Part shown: piece by piece, positions 55,201-63,509 of the stretch
Layout of the letters: each line of letters starts with the position of its first letter
Numbering within the stretch: position 1 is the first letter of the stretch
NCBI RefSeq assembly: GCF_049243985.1
Contig: NC_135369.1
Location: 21,540,533 to 21,604,532 of the forward strand
Length of the DNA stretch: 64,000 bases
Direction: 5' to 3'
Origin: Paroedura picta
Taxonomy: Eukaryota > Chordata > Lepidosauria > Squamata > Gekkonidae
The notes under the pieces: generated by a model
Told to the model about the DNA's origin: nothing
Database searches by the model: none
Seen by the model: the letters and a program-made list of their open reading frames with translations, nothing else
Made by a program: the position numbers and the translations under genes

Positions 55201-58200
55201 GCACCTCTCCCTTCCTCTCCCCACAACAGGCACCCTTTGAGTTAGGTGGGGCTGAGAGCTCTAAAAGAACTGCTCTGATGACAGCCCTAAGAGACCTGTG
55301 ATGAGCCCAAGGTCACCCAGCTGGGTGCATGTGATGAAGTGGGGAATGAAACTCAGTTCTTCAGATTAGAGTCAGCTGCTCTTAACCCCTCCGCTCCACT
55401 GGCTCTAGTTTTTTATTTATTGTATATATATATGGCATGTGTGTAGTGGAGCCAGGAGGGCCCTTTCCTTGGTGGTCTCCCATCCAAATGGTAACCAAGG
55501 CTGATCCTGCTTAGCTTGTGAGATCTAACAAGAGCAGGTGTGCCCGGGCTATCCGGATCAGGGTGGCATCTTTGCCAATAACCAGATGGCACACAGTCCA
55601 AAGGGTGCGGTTTATCATCCCCCCCCCCTCCAGTTGTTGCAGAACTTCCTGGGAGATGATTCTTCTGATCCTGTGGTGCTGCAGCTTTAGTAGTAGCTGT
55701 ATGACCAGTCCAACTCTCTGGTCCTGTAGATCAGGGGTAGTCAACCTGTGGTCCTCCAGATGTCCATGGACTACAATCCCCATGAGCCCCTGCCAGCATT
55801 TGAGTGACAGGGGCTCATGGGAAGTGTAGTCCATGGACATCTGGAGGACCACAGGTTGACTACCCCTGCTGTAGATTAACTGCGGCTGCAAATACATGTT
55901 CCTGTCAGTTTTCTGCTTTTATGCGCCTGTCTCCCTTCTGATGTCACCAACCTGTGCAGCTATTAAAAGATGGAGTCATAGTTTTTACTGGAGGGCCCTT
56001 CCTGGCTCTCGAAAGCCTTTAGAACGTTCGGGTCAATTTGCTTGGCCCTAATAAAAAGCCTTACAAGGGTTTCCTTCTGGTGCCGAATAAAGGAATGTGA
56101 CCGAGCCTGTAGGTAGGGGGAGGGAGGGGGGACTTGTTCTTTGTCTCCCGGGCCTGTGGTGCAGTTCATCTTGCCCCGTGCCAATGCAAAGGAGATGCCT
56201 GGCCAGGCGTTTGCAAGGCAAGGAGGTGTTGGGTGTATCGCTCAGAAGAGTAGCCTTTGTGGGGTCAGGCCAAGGGCATTTTTAGCATTCTGCCCTTAGC
56301 AGGGGCTAGCCAGAGAGCTCTGACCTGCTTGTAAACAGGTTACGTAATGGGCCAGGTCAATGAAGAAATGTCTCGTTGGTCTATAGCAGGGCTGTTTTGA
56401 AGCCGGCTCTTGTGGTTTCGGGTAGTGAGGTTTTTGCCTGGACAGACACTTGGCTGATCATCTTGCTAGGGGAGGGGAGCTATTCCCACCTGTGTGCAGC
56501 TAAAACTCATAGTTGAACACTAGTTCACTGGTGCTACTTATTCCCCTGAAGTTTCACCCCACGGACCTTGCATTATGCCTGGCTGGGCGCATGTGCAGAA
56601 ATACGCAAAGTGAACAGGTCGGATACTGTGGCTGGTTGCCCCTCATGTGGTAGGGGGCGACAGGCCGTTCCTATTTAGCGTGTGTTTGGTGCTTCCAGTG
56701 TCTAAAACGCTTTAGGCTGTGTTTGTTACAACATCCTGGTAAGGCAGGCCAGTGCTAGCAACTTAATGCCGATAGCATACGGTTGCCGATCTCCAGGTAG
56801 CGCTTGGAAATTTCCTAGAATTACACTCAGTCTCTGGACAACAGGGGACAATTCCCCTTGACAAAGCGGCTACTTGGAGGTTACTCCCTGCTGAGGTCCC
56901 TCTTGGGTTGCCACCCTCCAGGTGGCATCTGGAGATCCCATGGAATTACATTTCTTCTACAGACTACAGAGATGAGTTCCCCTGGAAAGAAGGGATGATT
57001 TGGAGGGTGGACTCCAGGGCATTGGCCTGCTAAGGTCCCTCCCCATCCAAACCCTGCCCTTTTGCCCTCTCCAGGCACCGGTCCCAGATCGTCAGGGGTT
57101 TCCCAAGCTGCAGTTGGCAGCTGTCCAGATGGGAGGCTGCTCGGAAATGTCTTCGGCCAGAGGGATAGCCAAGTTAGGTTATTGTGGCAAAATGAGGGAG
57201 AAGTCCAGCAGTACTTTAGACATAACAAGGGGCCCAGCATGAGCTTTCTTGAATCAGGGCCCATTCCGCACACCTAGGGTGATGCACTTTCAATGTACTT
57301 TGGCAGATGGGTTTTCCTGTGCGGAACAGGAAAATCTACTTCTGAAGTGCATTGAAAGTGCATTATCCAACAGGTGCGGAATAGGCCCAGGTCTCACTCC
57401 CTGCGGGCTTCCATATCAGGCAGTGCTCTTCTGAATCTCAACTTGCTCTTAGCTTAGCTCTGGGGTCCCAGAAAGGGGAGCCTCAGAGAGACAAGGAAAT
57501 TCTGGGCACCCGCCACATACGTTGTTCGGGTTGGGGCTGCAGGCTGTGTGGGAAGCTTGTCGAGGGGAAAGAGGTCCTTGGCAGCTTTGACAAGTGTGTG
57601 TGTGCGCGTGTGTAGTCAAAGATGATTGTCGGAATATTTGCAAGTCCCGTTTCCAAATGAAAGCCGTCCATAACGCAGTCGGCAGCCTGCTCGGTGAAAC
57701 CGGTTGTATGAGCTGCTCTGTTACCTGGCTGTCTTTTTGTTTCTAGGTGGAGGGCATGTCAAACTTTTTCAAAGGATTGCCAAATAATTACAGTTGATTG
57801 ATCGAGTCAAACTTCTGTCTTGAGGTAGCGAATGGAAGGTGTCGTTTTAGGAATGTTACAAGGGAGGTTGGTGGGGTTTTTAAAAAGTGTTTACAGGTCT
57901 TTGTAAACATTTTTTTAAAAATGTTTGAGGATGTTTAGTGGAGTATTTATTCTATAGAATTGTATTATGGACCAATTTGCTAAAAGGACCAGTTTTTCTA
58001 AAGCTTCCCTTGCCAGGGGTGATTCTCAGAGTCCACACAGGCCGTGTGGCTAGGAGGGTGGGCTGTCCACCAGATTTACAGCCATTCCTTTCCAGAAACC
58101 TCTCTTCAAGATGGTGGTCTGAATGCCCTTAGTTGTTTGCTGCTGTGGTCAAGCACTGAAGGGAATCTCCTTCTCTGTCACTCATCTGCTGAGCGAAATC

Positions 58201-61200
58201 TCTTGACACACTTTTCTTCTTTCTCCTCACAGGGTCCTTGATATCCGGCCAGACTGCAGATGTGGTCCAAGTTGCTGAGAATAGCCGTAAGTTCTAATCA
58301 ACAAAATCCTGCTTTAATTCCTAAAGCGGCCTTATATCTTTTAGCCCAGTGGTCCCCAACCTTTTTTTTGGCTGGAGACCGGCAAGGCGATGGCCAAGCC
58401 CGCGCATCGCGCCTGCGCGGCCGGGCCCTTATTCCCTCTCCCCCCCTCCCGCAGTAAGAAGCTTCCCGGGCCGCAAGCTTGCGGCCTGGGTAGTTTTTTA
58501 CTGCGGGGAGAGGGAACTGCAGCCCGGCGCCCTGGCCTTCACGGCCCGGCGCCCTGGCCTTCGCGGCCTGACACCGGGCCGCGGATCGCAGGTTGGGGAC
58601 CACTGTTTTAGTCCACGGCTGTCTACGCTGACAGAGCCTTTGAGGGCCATGGGCAGAGAAAATTTTTGAAACCTAGTTCTTCTGCCTGGAGAGGCCAAGG
58701 ATTGAAACACCACGCAGGAGTTTTCTAGGTACTTACTTCAATGCCCCTCCCCCCAAATGGCTTCTATTTCAAGCTTTTTTAAAAAAAACAGTATTTGCTT
58801 AACTTCTATAGCATTATAGTATTTTGCTGATCTATTGTCTTGATCTGGCCCCTTTAAATGCCCAGCATTGATTCCAAAAAGTCTCTTCGACTGTCTCCAC
58901 AACAAAAGGATGGGAGACTTGCTTTTTGTAAATAAGAGGAAAGCGGGAGTTCAGAGGGGCCTCTAGTGTTATAATGTTATAGCAACACACACAATCACTA
59001 TATTTTTTTAAAAGCTTGGAAATAGCCCTCTGGTGGCATGATGAGGGAGAACAGTGGGTGTGTGAGGGCCTGTGGAAAGGAAGAAGACAAGCTGGTATTT
59101 TGTGCCCTGCTTTTTACTACTGGAAGGAATCTCAGAGTAGCTTACAATCGCCATCCCTTCCTCTCCCAACAGTAGACACCCTGTGAGGTCGGTGGGACTG
59201 AGAGAGCTCTACGAGAACTGTGTCTCCTTTGCAATTCTGACACAGGGCAGTGGGCACAATTACAAAATAGATGCCACAGGAGTTGGAGCCAACTGCAGAA
59301 TGTCAGGGAGCGAGGTTATGCATATAGCTCTAATAATACTGCTTCATGATTTTGGGCAGAAGCTCCGTTGAAAAAGATGCACACTTTCCAAAAGAAGAAG
59401 AAGAGTTGGTTCTTATATGCTGCTTTTCTCTCCCCCAAGGAGGTTCAAAGCAGCTTACAGTCGCCTTCCCTTTCCTTTCTCCACAACAGACACCCTGTGA
59501 GGTGGGTGAGACTGAGAGAGCCCTGATATCACTGCTCGGTCAGAACAGCTTTATCAGCGCTGTGGTGAGCCCAAGGTCCCCCAGCTGGCTGCATGTGGGG
59601 GAGTGTAGAATCGAACCCAGCTCGCCAGATTAGAAGTCTGCGCTCCTAACCACTACACCAAACTGGCTCCTAACCACTAGATTTGGCAGGCACCAGAAAA
59701 GATGTCTACAAGGGGCTGTGGTGCCCACGGGTGCAATGTTGGAGACCCCTGGGTTAGCACACGGTTATACCATGACACTGTGTGGGTGTTCCTAAAGAAA
59801 CAAAAAAAAGCCACTGCAGTTTGCTAGGTTGAAGCAGAGGACAAAAACCGGTGTGTGGAAGCAGCAAATGACTGTTATGGCCTTTTAGAACCTCCAGAGC
59901 CAGCTTGGTGTAGTGGTTAGGAGTGCGGACTTCTAATCTGGCGAGCCGGGTTTGATTCCTCGCTCCCCACATGCAAGCAGATGGGTGACCTTGGGCTTGC
60001 CACAGCACTGATAAAGCTGTTCTGACCAAGCAGTGATATCAGGGCTCTTTCAGCCCCACCTCCCTCACAGGGTGTCTGTTGTGGGGAGAGGAAAGGGAAG
60101 GCTACTGTAAGCTGCTTTGAGACTCCTTAGGGTAGAGAAAAGCGGCATATAAGAACCAACTCTTCTTCTATGCTGGTCTATCCTGTTTGCCCCTGAAGTT
60201 ACAGAAGCACGGATTAACTGAGCTTGTTCCAGGTGCATGCCTTGTTTTGTTAGCACAAACAGGGCCGTTCTGGCCATGGAGTGCCATAAAACATTCCCTT
60301 TTCCGCCATCCTGGTGCCCGGAGTTTCCCCTGAAGGCAGCTGTCCCTCTCTGGACGGTCCTTTTTCCTTCAACAGGAAATGCTCTTTGATGCTGGAACGG
60401 TTGAACAGCACTTCCCCTTCCTGCTTGGATATTCTTTGGAGCTTTGCTCGGTATTATGCCCCAACTTTTTGCCCCCCCCCCTAAACTTATTTTCAGAAAA
60501 CCCTTTGCAAATGAGAGCATGGCATTCAAGCAAGGGGATAAGGAAAACCATCTGATCCCTTCGCTGCCTCATCTGTCTAATCATCCGAAATAAAAAAAGC
60601 TCCTGTACAATCATAATGTAGAACCAAACAGCTCAGTGGGAGCTGTGGATGGCAAAATTACTATAAATAAGACAACACATTGTGTTGTCTCATTTATAGT
60701 AATTATGCCAACCACAGTTTCCCGCTGGGTTGTTTGATTCTATATCTAATCAGAACAAGAACAAAAAAACACATCCTTTTGCATGTGTAGTAATCCTAGG
60801 CAGAGTCTGCACTTACTTTGTTTATTCCATTGTCAATCCTTTTGAATTCAGATTGATTTGAACTCGAGTCTTCCTCTCCCCCCCCCATCCCCATTGAAAC
60901 AGGAAAGTGTTCTGCATGTGGTTAGGGAGGCTCAGAAGAGGGGGGACGGGAGGCAAATGGAGACTCTTTTTTTGTTTTCTTGAAGGGGGAGAGGATCAAA
61001 GAAGTCAGAGGAGGAAGGAAAAAATCCTTTCTTTTCTTGAAGGGAGGGGGAGATCGAAGAAGGCAGAAAAAAAATCCAAGATGGCTTCTCCTTTAAGGCA
61101 AGTTTGTCACATGACCACCTGTGGCCAATCATGGGTCCTCTACCACGGAGAAGAGCCCAGATTCAGAACAGCCTTTAAATATTGAGGGTTAAATGCACTC

Positions 61201-63123
61201 TAAGATATCGCACAATAAAGGTAGAGTCACTCCGGATCAGTCCTTCTTGCTGCAGAAGGAAAATTTAAATCGCCCAAAATCCAAATGGAAATTGCATTCT
61301 GTGTAGAGGGCAGGGACTGAATTGACCTGGGATTGGAATAAAAATGTTCCAGGAAAGAGGGTTAGCTTTTCCCTCCAGAATTTCCCCACTTCAAAATGCT
61401 TGTGCTCAGGTATTTCTTTAAACCTCTGAATGGGGGGAGGGGACACACACTGGGTTTTGCTGGTCGGTCTTCCAATGGCTTAAGCCAGGGGTTGTCAACC
61501 TGTGGTCCTCCAGATGTTCATGGACTACAGTTCCCACGAGGGAATTGTAGTCCATGAACATCTGGAGGACCACAGGTGGACTACCCCTGGCTTAAGAGAT
61601 ACAGGGGGATACAGCCTTAATCAATAAAGCAGTGTTTGGGAATTACCCCCTTGATTCTCAACCATCTTCTAGTCCAGGGAATGGACCCTGCAGGATCCAA
61701 CCTAGGGCTTCATGGATGCCAGTGTGCTTCTCCCCTAACCAATTCAGTCTCCCTGGGAAATCCGTAAGGATAGTAAACATCATGGCTTGTTCAACAGAAT
61801 TGATGTATCCTTAGATGCATTTTACTTGTGCTTGTTCCAACAAGTTGTGTCTAGGAGGCACCTCAACCTCTCTCCTCCTTCCTTTCCAACATTACTGACT
61901 CATTTTGGCCCTGTGTGGTTGGGGACCATGATGGCAGCCTCATTCCGTCATTATTTCTTCAGGGTGTTGTGCCTCAATATTATTTTGTTCACCTTAGTTT
62001 CTGCAGTGTGGTGTTCTAATTCGCTGCCGTTCCTCACACCATTTTGTCCTTCTTTCCCCTCCTACGTTTCTAGCGGTCAGCCTGCCCTGTAAAGCCAGAG
62101 CTGGTCAGAATGCGCCATCGCGCCAGGAGTGGAAATTCTACCGTCCCGGGACCACTGCGTTTGTGTACTATGAAGGCAAGGTGACAGGTACGTGGTGGTT
62201 TTGGTGGCTGGTGGAAGACTCCGCCTTCTAAAGCAGGAGGCTTTTCTAAACGGTGTCTTGGCATTGGACAAAAAGACTTACCCAGAGTGGGGCCCACCAC
62301 GGCCTTCCCTGTTGCCCACTTGATTCGCCCCGGATGTCTCCTGCCTCGTTGGAGCAGAAAGTGCCACCAGGAAGTATCACCTTTGGTTCTGTCAGTGAGA
62401 TCCATTTGGAAATAGCTCCCCCACCCCTCCTGGAGGTGCTTGACTGGTTTTTGAGATAACACTCAGCATTCAGAAAGTGCCTGCCCATAGACTTAAAGTT
62501 TGAGGATCTCTGTTTTGGAAGATGCCTCTTCACCACCTAAAAGGCTTTTACTCAGTTCCCTGATAACACAACGACACGTGATTCTCTGGGCATTTGCAGA
62601 TAGATGCCTTTACACCACTTACAACTTGGTGTAGTGGTTAGGAGTGCGGACTTCTAATCTGGCAAGCCGTGCTTGAAACTGTGCTCCCCCACATGCAGCC
62701 AGCTGGGTGACCTTGGGCTTGCCCCAGCACTGATAAAGCTATTCTGACCGAGCAGTGATATCAGGGCCCTCTCAGCCTCACCCACCTCACAGGGTGTCTG
62801 CTGTGAGGAGAGGAAAGGGAAGGCAACTGTAAGCCACTTTGAGACTCCTTCGGGTAGAGAAAAGTGGCATATAAGAACCAACTCTTCTTCTTCTTCTAGA
62901 GCCTGGGGTTAGGCAGCAGTGAGCCCTGGTGGGGGCCATGCTTATAGATACTATGATAAAAAGATCTTTTTTTCTGCAGAAAACTACAAGGACCGTGTTC
63001 AGTTCTACAACAACGAGCTTTATTTCAAGTCGGTCACCCGCAAGGACACAGGGCAGTACACCTGTCAGATTGTTGCCGGTGATGGAACTGTTTCTGAAAG
63101 CGTGGTGGACCTTATTGTCGAAG
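31214..63123 (+). CDS. F11R: F11R (JAM-A), 5' part: signal and V domain; continues past the window
   Basis: Four exons (31214-31286, 58233-58286, 62074-62187, 62980-63123) join in phase 1 throughout. The layout (signal exon, short linker exon, two half-V exons) is that of the JAM-A gene, including a very long intron 1 (27 kb). V-domain hallmarks: SLPCKA, EWKFYRPG, SVTRKDTGQYTC, and an end DLIVE resembling KLIVL of human JAM-A. JAM-A is a tight-junction adhesion protein of epithelia, endothelia and platelets, binding itself through the V domain. The dimer motif reads R-Q-E instead of the usual R-(V/I/L)-E. The C2 domain, membrane segment and tail lie beyond 64 kb. Confidence 0.88.
31651..32744. 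other. F11R intron 1, start
   Basis: AT-rich, with one arm of the CTAGTGGCACCTTTAAG family near 31690. No exon recognised. Confidence 0.5.
32745..33330 (-). mobile_element. L2-clade LINE 3' end
   Basis: Minus-strand copy with the tail at 32760 and the ORF end complement (GAAGAGCTCCATTTTACAGG) near 33060. Confidence 0.65.
33331..36054. other. F11R intron 1, few features
   Basis: One SINE (34636), one repeat C copy (34360) and T-rich runs; otherwise single-copy, no exon seen. Confidence 0.5.
34636..34911 (-). mobile_element. tRNA-SINE family A
   Basis: Full copy in F11R intron 1 with a near-consensus B box. Confidence 0.78.
36055..36285 (-). mobile_element. 5S-rRNA-derived SINE (SINE3 type)
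   Basis: The right part is a worn complement of 5S rRNA (ACTAACTTGCTTAGTTTCTG, then GATGAGACGAGGCTAG); the left part is the body AGTGCCGTCAAGTCACAG. Confidence 0.65.
37266..37567. mobile_element. hAT element family 3 with CATGCGCA-rich core
   Basis: Begins CAGTGGTCTCCAAC and ends GTTGGGGGCCACCG; flanks CCCTAAAG and CCCTAAGG (7 of 8). The core repeats alternating purine-pyrimidine runs. Confidence 0.75.
37571..37760 (-). mobile_element. tRNA-SINE family A, old; split by a hAT element
   Basis: Body and head decayed; the hAT element at 37266-37567 ends directly before it. Confidence 0.55.
37765..38105 (+). mobile_element. L2-clade LINE fragment holding a hAT MITE
   Basis: Reads LHWLSVSLQDQIEVLMLTSK, then LGPAFLKDHLSPY; the MITE at 37945 interrupts it. 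Confidence 0.72.
37945..38061. mobile_element. hAT MITE family 1 inserted in an L2 LINE
   Basis: Flanks CCCTATAT and CCTTATAT (7 of 8). Confidence 0.85.
38106..40323. other. F11R intron 1, few features
   Basis: A minus-strand L2 tail near 39310-39375 and repeat C at 39795-40003. A 25-bp direct repeat (AATTAGTGCCTTATCTGCACC) lies near 38998-39040. No exon seen. Confidence 0.5.
40324..40640. mobile_element. unclassified DNA element with GGCCCATTCCGCAC end
   Basis: Same terminal motif as the 132-bp palindromic element at 57257. CpG-rich core (CGATATTTGCCGAGC). The other end was not found. Confidence 0.4.
40650..40745 (+). mobile_element. CR1 LINE 3' fragment
   Basis: GGACTAGATGACCC, then CCAACTCTATGATTCTATT. 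Confidence 0.7.
40799..41195. mobile_element. hAT-like element, distant relative of family 4
   Basis: CAGGGCTTCCCAATTGGGG at the left, GGTTGAAAAAGGCTGCCCTG at the right. Confidence 0.5.
41196..42113. other. F11R intron 1, single-copy
   Basis: T/C-rich sequence without recognisable repeats or exons. Confidence 0.5.
42114..42396 (+). mobile_element. tRNA-SINE family A
   Basis: Full plus-strand copy with A box TGGTGTCGTGG, B box GGTTCGATTC and terminal TTCTTCTTC. Confidence 0.8.
42713..42777. mobile_element. hAT MITE family 1, right half
   Basis: Only one arm (GGGAATTGTAGTCCATGAAC to GACTACCCCTG). Confidence 0.7.
43341..43592 (-). mobile_element. tRNA-SINE family A, diverged
   Basis: Full layout, old copy. 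Confidence 0.68.
43624..43680. mobile_element. hAT family 3, end fragment
   Basis: CAGTGGTCCCCAACCTGCGG only. Confidence 0.6.
44045..44345 (-). mobile_element. L2-clade LINE 3' ORF fragment
   Basis: GGAAGAGCTCCGTTTTACAG through CCTGGCCCTAGTCAAAGCC. Confidence 0.65.
44688..44951 (-). mobile_element. Sauria-type SINE with disturbed head
   Basis: Tail and body are intact. The tRNA part is cut, and a GATTCTATGATTCTATG run, like the CR1 terminal repeat, sits between B box and A box. Confidence 0.7.
45289..45352 (+). mobile_element. CR1 LINE 3' fragment
   Basis: TTGAGCAGGGGGTTGGACTG, then CCAACTCTAGGATTC. Confidence 0.65.
45640..46097. mobile_element. hAT-like element family 4 with CR1 insertion
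   Basis: Two halves separated by the CR1 fragment at 45655; ends AGTTGAGAGAGGCTG after a run of A. Confidence 0.6.
45655..45785 (-). mobile_element. CR1 LINE 3' fragment inside a hAT-like element
   Basis: Lies between the two halves of the hAT-like copy at 45640-46097; GTTGGAAGGGACCTCCTGGG and GCAGGACACTCACAACCC. Confidence 0.7.
46698..47075. mobile_element. hAT element family 2, nonautonomous
   Basis: Ends CAGTGGTTCTC and GAGAACCACTG; flanks TCCTAGAA and GCCTAGAG (6 of 8). No transposase. Confidence 0.75.
47265..47640 (+). mobile_element. BovB LINE 3' fragment
   Basis: Plus-strand copy of the same end: KMKLKYFGHLMRRKDSLEKS, then RRRGRQRMRWLDGATEAVG, with the AACAACAAC tail. It is very close in sequence to the 17.6-kb copy. 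Confidence 0.9.
47641..48358. other. F11R intron 1, single-copy
   Basis: Only a T run near 47827 and a worn hAT or LINE piece are suspected. A segment at 47660-47850 resembles 48790-49000 (CAGGACTGATATTATCTGG / CAGACTGATAGTATCTGG), so it is part of a dispersed repeat. Confidence 0.45.
48359..48655 (+). repeat. 61-bp tandem repeat, five units, alternating A/B
   Basis: The unit contains GGCAGGTAGGGTTGCCACC and TCTTAGAATTACTAGGGA. Units 1, 3 and 5 read GGCTGGCTGGGGATC; units 2 and 4 read GGCTGCCTGGGCATC. Expanded from repeat C. Confidence 0.9.
49403..49538. mobile_element. hAT MITE family 1
   Basis: Flanks CGCTAGGG and CACTAGGG (7 of 8). Confidence 0.87.
50585..50995 (+). mobile_element. L2-clade LINE 3' end
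   Basis: Reads PGPNLVERAPRG-like and WWNELPEATGDLTELRQFCS, then GAACCGCCCTGAGCC and AATAAATAAATAAG. Confidence 0.78.
51000..51255. repeat. unclassified dispersed repeat C
   Basis: About 250 bp with CTCCAGG near one end and CAGAGCTGGCAACCCT at the other; holds a MITE. Other copies or parts: 10706-10913, 34360-34510, 39795-40003, 48365-48780, 54170-54357, 56775-57125. Confidence 0.6.
51091..51216. mobile_element. hAT MITE family 1
   Basis: Perfect target duplication CTCCAGGT; sits inside unclassified repeat C. Confidence 0.9.
51793..51816 (+). repeat. GTGGG pentamer microsatellite
   Basis: GTGGGGTGGGGTGGGGTGGG, about five units. Confidence 0.85.
51957..52303. mobile_element. hAT element family 2, nonautonomous
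   Basis: Ends CAGTGCTTCTCAACC and TTGAGAACCACTG; flanks CTATAGAT and CTGTAGGT (6 of 8). Internal sequence matches the 46.7-kb copy. Confidence 0.78.
52847..52944. mobile_element. hAT MITE family 1, internally shortened
   Basis: Perfect target duplication CTCCAGGT, the same 8-mer as the copy at 51091. Confidence 0.88.
52945..53783. other. F11R intron 1, no gene seen
   Basis: GGGTGGGTGGGT run near 53056; one arm of the CTAGTGGCACC-type repeat family near 53465-53600. Confidence 0.45.
53784..54062 (-). mobile_element. Sauria-type SINE
   Basis: Full-length, slightly diverged copy in F11R intron 1. Confidence 0.75.
55140..55407 (-). mobile_element. tRNA-SINE family A, diverged
   Basis: Body matches the family; the head is worn. 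Confidence 0.65.
55440..55600 (-). mobile_element. 5S-rRNA-derived SINE (SINE3 type), fragment
   Basis: GGTCTCCCATCCAAATGGTA and CTGCTTAGCTTGTGAGATCT are complements of 5S rRNA segments in the right order. Confidence 0.65.
55732..55868. mobile_element. hAT MITE family 1
   Basis: Perfect target duplication CTGTAGAT. Confidence 0.9.
55877..56774. other. F11R intron 1, single-copy
   Basis: No repeat or coding signal recognised. Confidence 0.5.
57257..57388. mobile_element. 132-bp palindromic MITE, GGGCCCATTCCGCAC ends
   Basis: Inverted ends GGGCCCATTCCGCAC and GTGCGGAATAGGCCC; inner arms also pair around TTCCTGTGCGGAACAGGAA. Confidence 0.7.
58233..58286 (+). CDS. F11R: F11R exon 2, short linker before the V domain
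   Basis: The acceptor is TTTCTCCTCACAG and the donor GTAAGT. It encodes SLISGQTADVVQVAENS, corresponding to the human segment around EPEVRIPENN. Both ends are phase 1. Confidence 0.85.
58347..58605. mobile_element. hAT element family 3, GC-rich
   Basis: Ends CAGTGGTCCCCAACC and GGTTGGGGACCACTG; flanks TTTTAGCC and TTTTAGTC (7 of 8). It lies 60 bp downstream of F11R exon 2. Confidence 0.82.
59080..59215 (-). mobile_element. tRNA-SINE family A, fragment
   Basis: Tail-side half only. Confidence 0.6.
59392..59672 (-). mobile_element. tRNA-SINE family A
   Basis: Full copy with a GAAGAAGAA tail; 220 bp from a plus-strand copy, so the two form an inverted pair. Confidence 0.8.
59889..60168 (+). 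mobile_element. tRNA-SINE family A
   Basis: Full copy, inverted relative to its neighbour at 59392. Confidence 0.8.
60617..60741. repeat. 125-bp palindromic element
   Basis: Two arms of about 62 bp, roughly four-fifths identical in inverted orientation, centred at 60680 (GACAACACA / TGTGTTGTC). Likely a MITE of unknown family. Confidence 0.65.
60793..61345. mobile_element. unclassified dispersed element D, copy 2
   Basis: Second copy, same orientation and boundaries; the purine-rich middle is partly repeated. Confidence 0.6.
61486..61589. mobile_element. hAT MITE family 1, shortened
   Basis: Flanks GCTTAAGC and GCTTAAGA (7 of 8). Confidence 0.85.
61590..62073. other. end of F11R intron 2
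   Basis: Single-copy, pyrimidine-rich towards the acceptor at 62073. Confidence 0.55.
62074..62187 (+). CDS. F11R: F11R exon 3, first half of V domain
   Basis: The acceptor is CCTACGTTTCTAG and the donor GTACGT. It encodes PVSLPCKARAGQNAPSRQEW and KFYRPGTTAFVYYEGKVT. It aligns by eye with PVKLSCAYSG...RVEWKFDQGDTT of human JAM-A. Confidence 0.93.
62622..62900 (+). mobile_element. tRNA-SINE family A between F11R exons 3 and 4
   Basis: Full copy ending about 80 bp before the acceptor of exon 4. Confidence 0.8.
62980..63123 (+). CDS. F11R: F11R exon 4, second half of V domain
   Basis: The acceptor is a T tract ending TTTCTGCAG and the donor GTAGGC. It encodes ENYKDRVQFYNNELYFKSVT, then RKDTGQYTCQIVAGDG, ending VVDLIVE. 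FKSVTRKDTGQYTC matches FKSVTREDTGTYTC of human JAM-A. Confidence 0.95.
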
Positions 63124-63509
63124 GTAGGCACGAAAGCAAGGGAGGACTCCGATGTTCCCTGTGGCAGAACAAGCTGCCCGCTCAACGGATGCCAAGCCTG
63201 TGGGCCATTCCGGCCCTCCTCCCCTTCCCTGGTTTGGGGGGGGGGGGTCTTTCTCTTCCTCCCCTCACTCACTTTGCAAGGGACAGTGAGACCCATTGGC
63301 TGGGTTCTTGGTGTTTTGTAGTAATAAAAACCATTAATCTTCGGGTCCCACCTGGGGAGTTGGCAACTGCCCAGTTTTGCCTGGTTTTCTTCCTCTGGGC
63401 CTTCCCAGTGCAATAGAACTGCCCGAGCAGGGGAGACTAGGTGGTCCAGAGCACCAGTCACTTGTTTATATTCAAAACTCGGGTTTATTTAACTATTTAC
63501 CCTTTAGAT
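63124..63509. other. F11R intron 4, start
   Basis: A G run near 63238 and single-copy sequence; exon 5 (start of C2) is not in the window. Confidence 0.55.

Noticed and set aside
55480-55570. Possible 5S rRNA gene
   Set aside because: Only part of 5S is present and it joins a SINE body.
62787-63461. 224-codon minus-strand frame
   Set aside because: Antisense shadow of F11R exon 4 plus a SINE.
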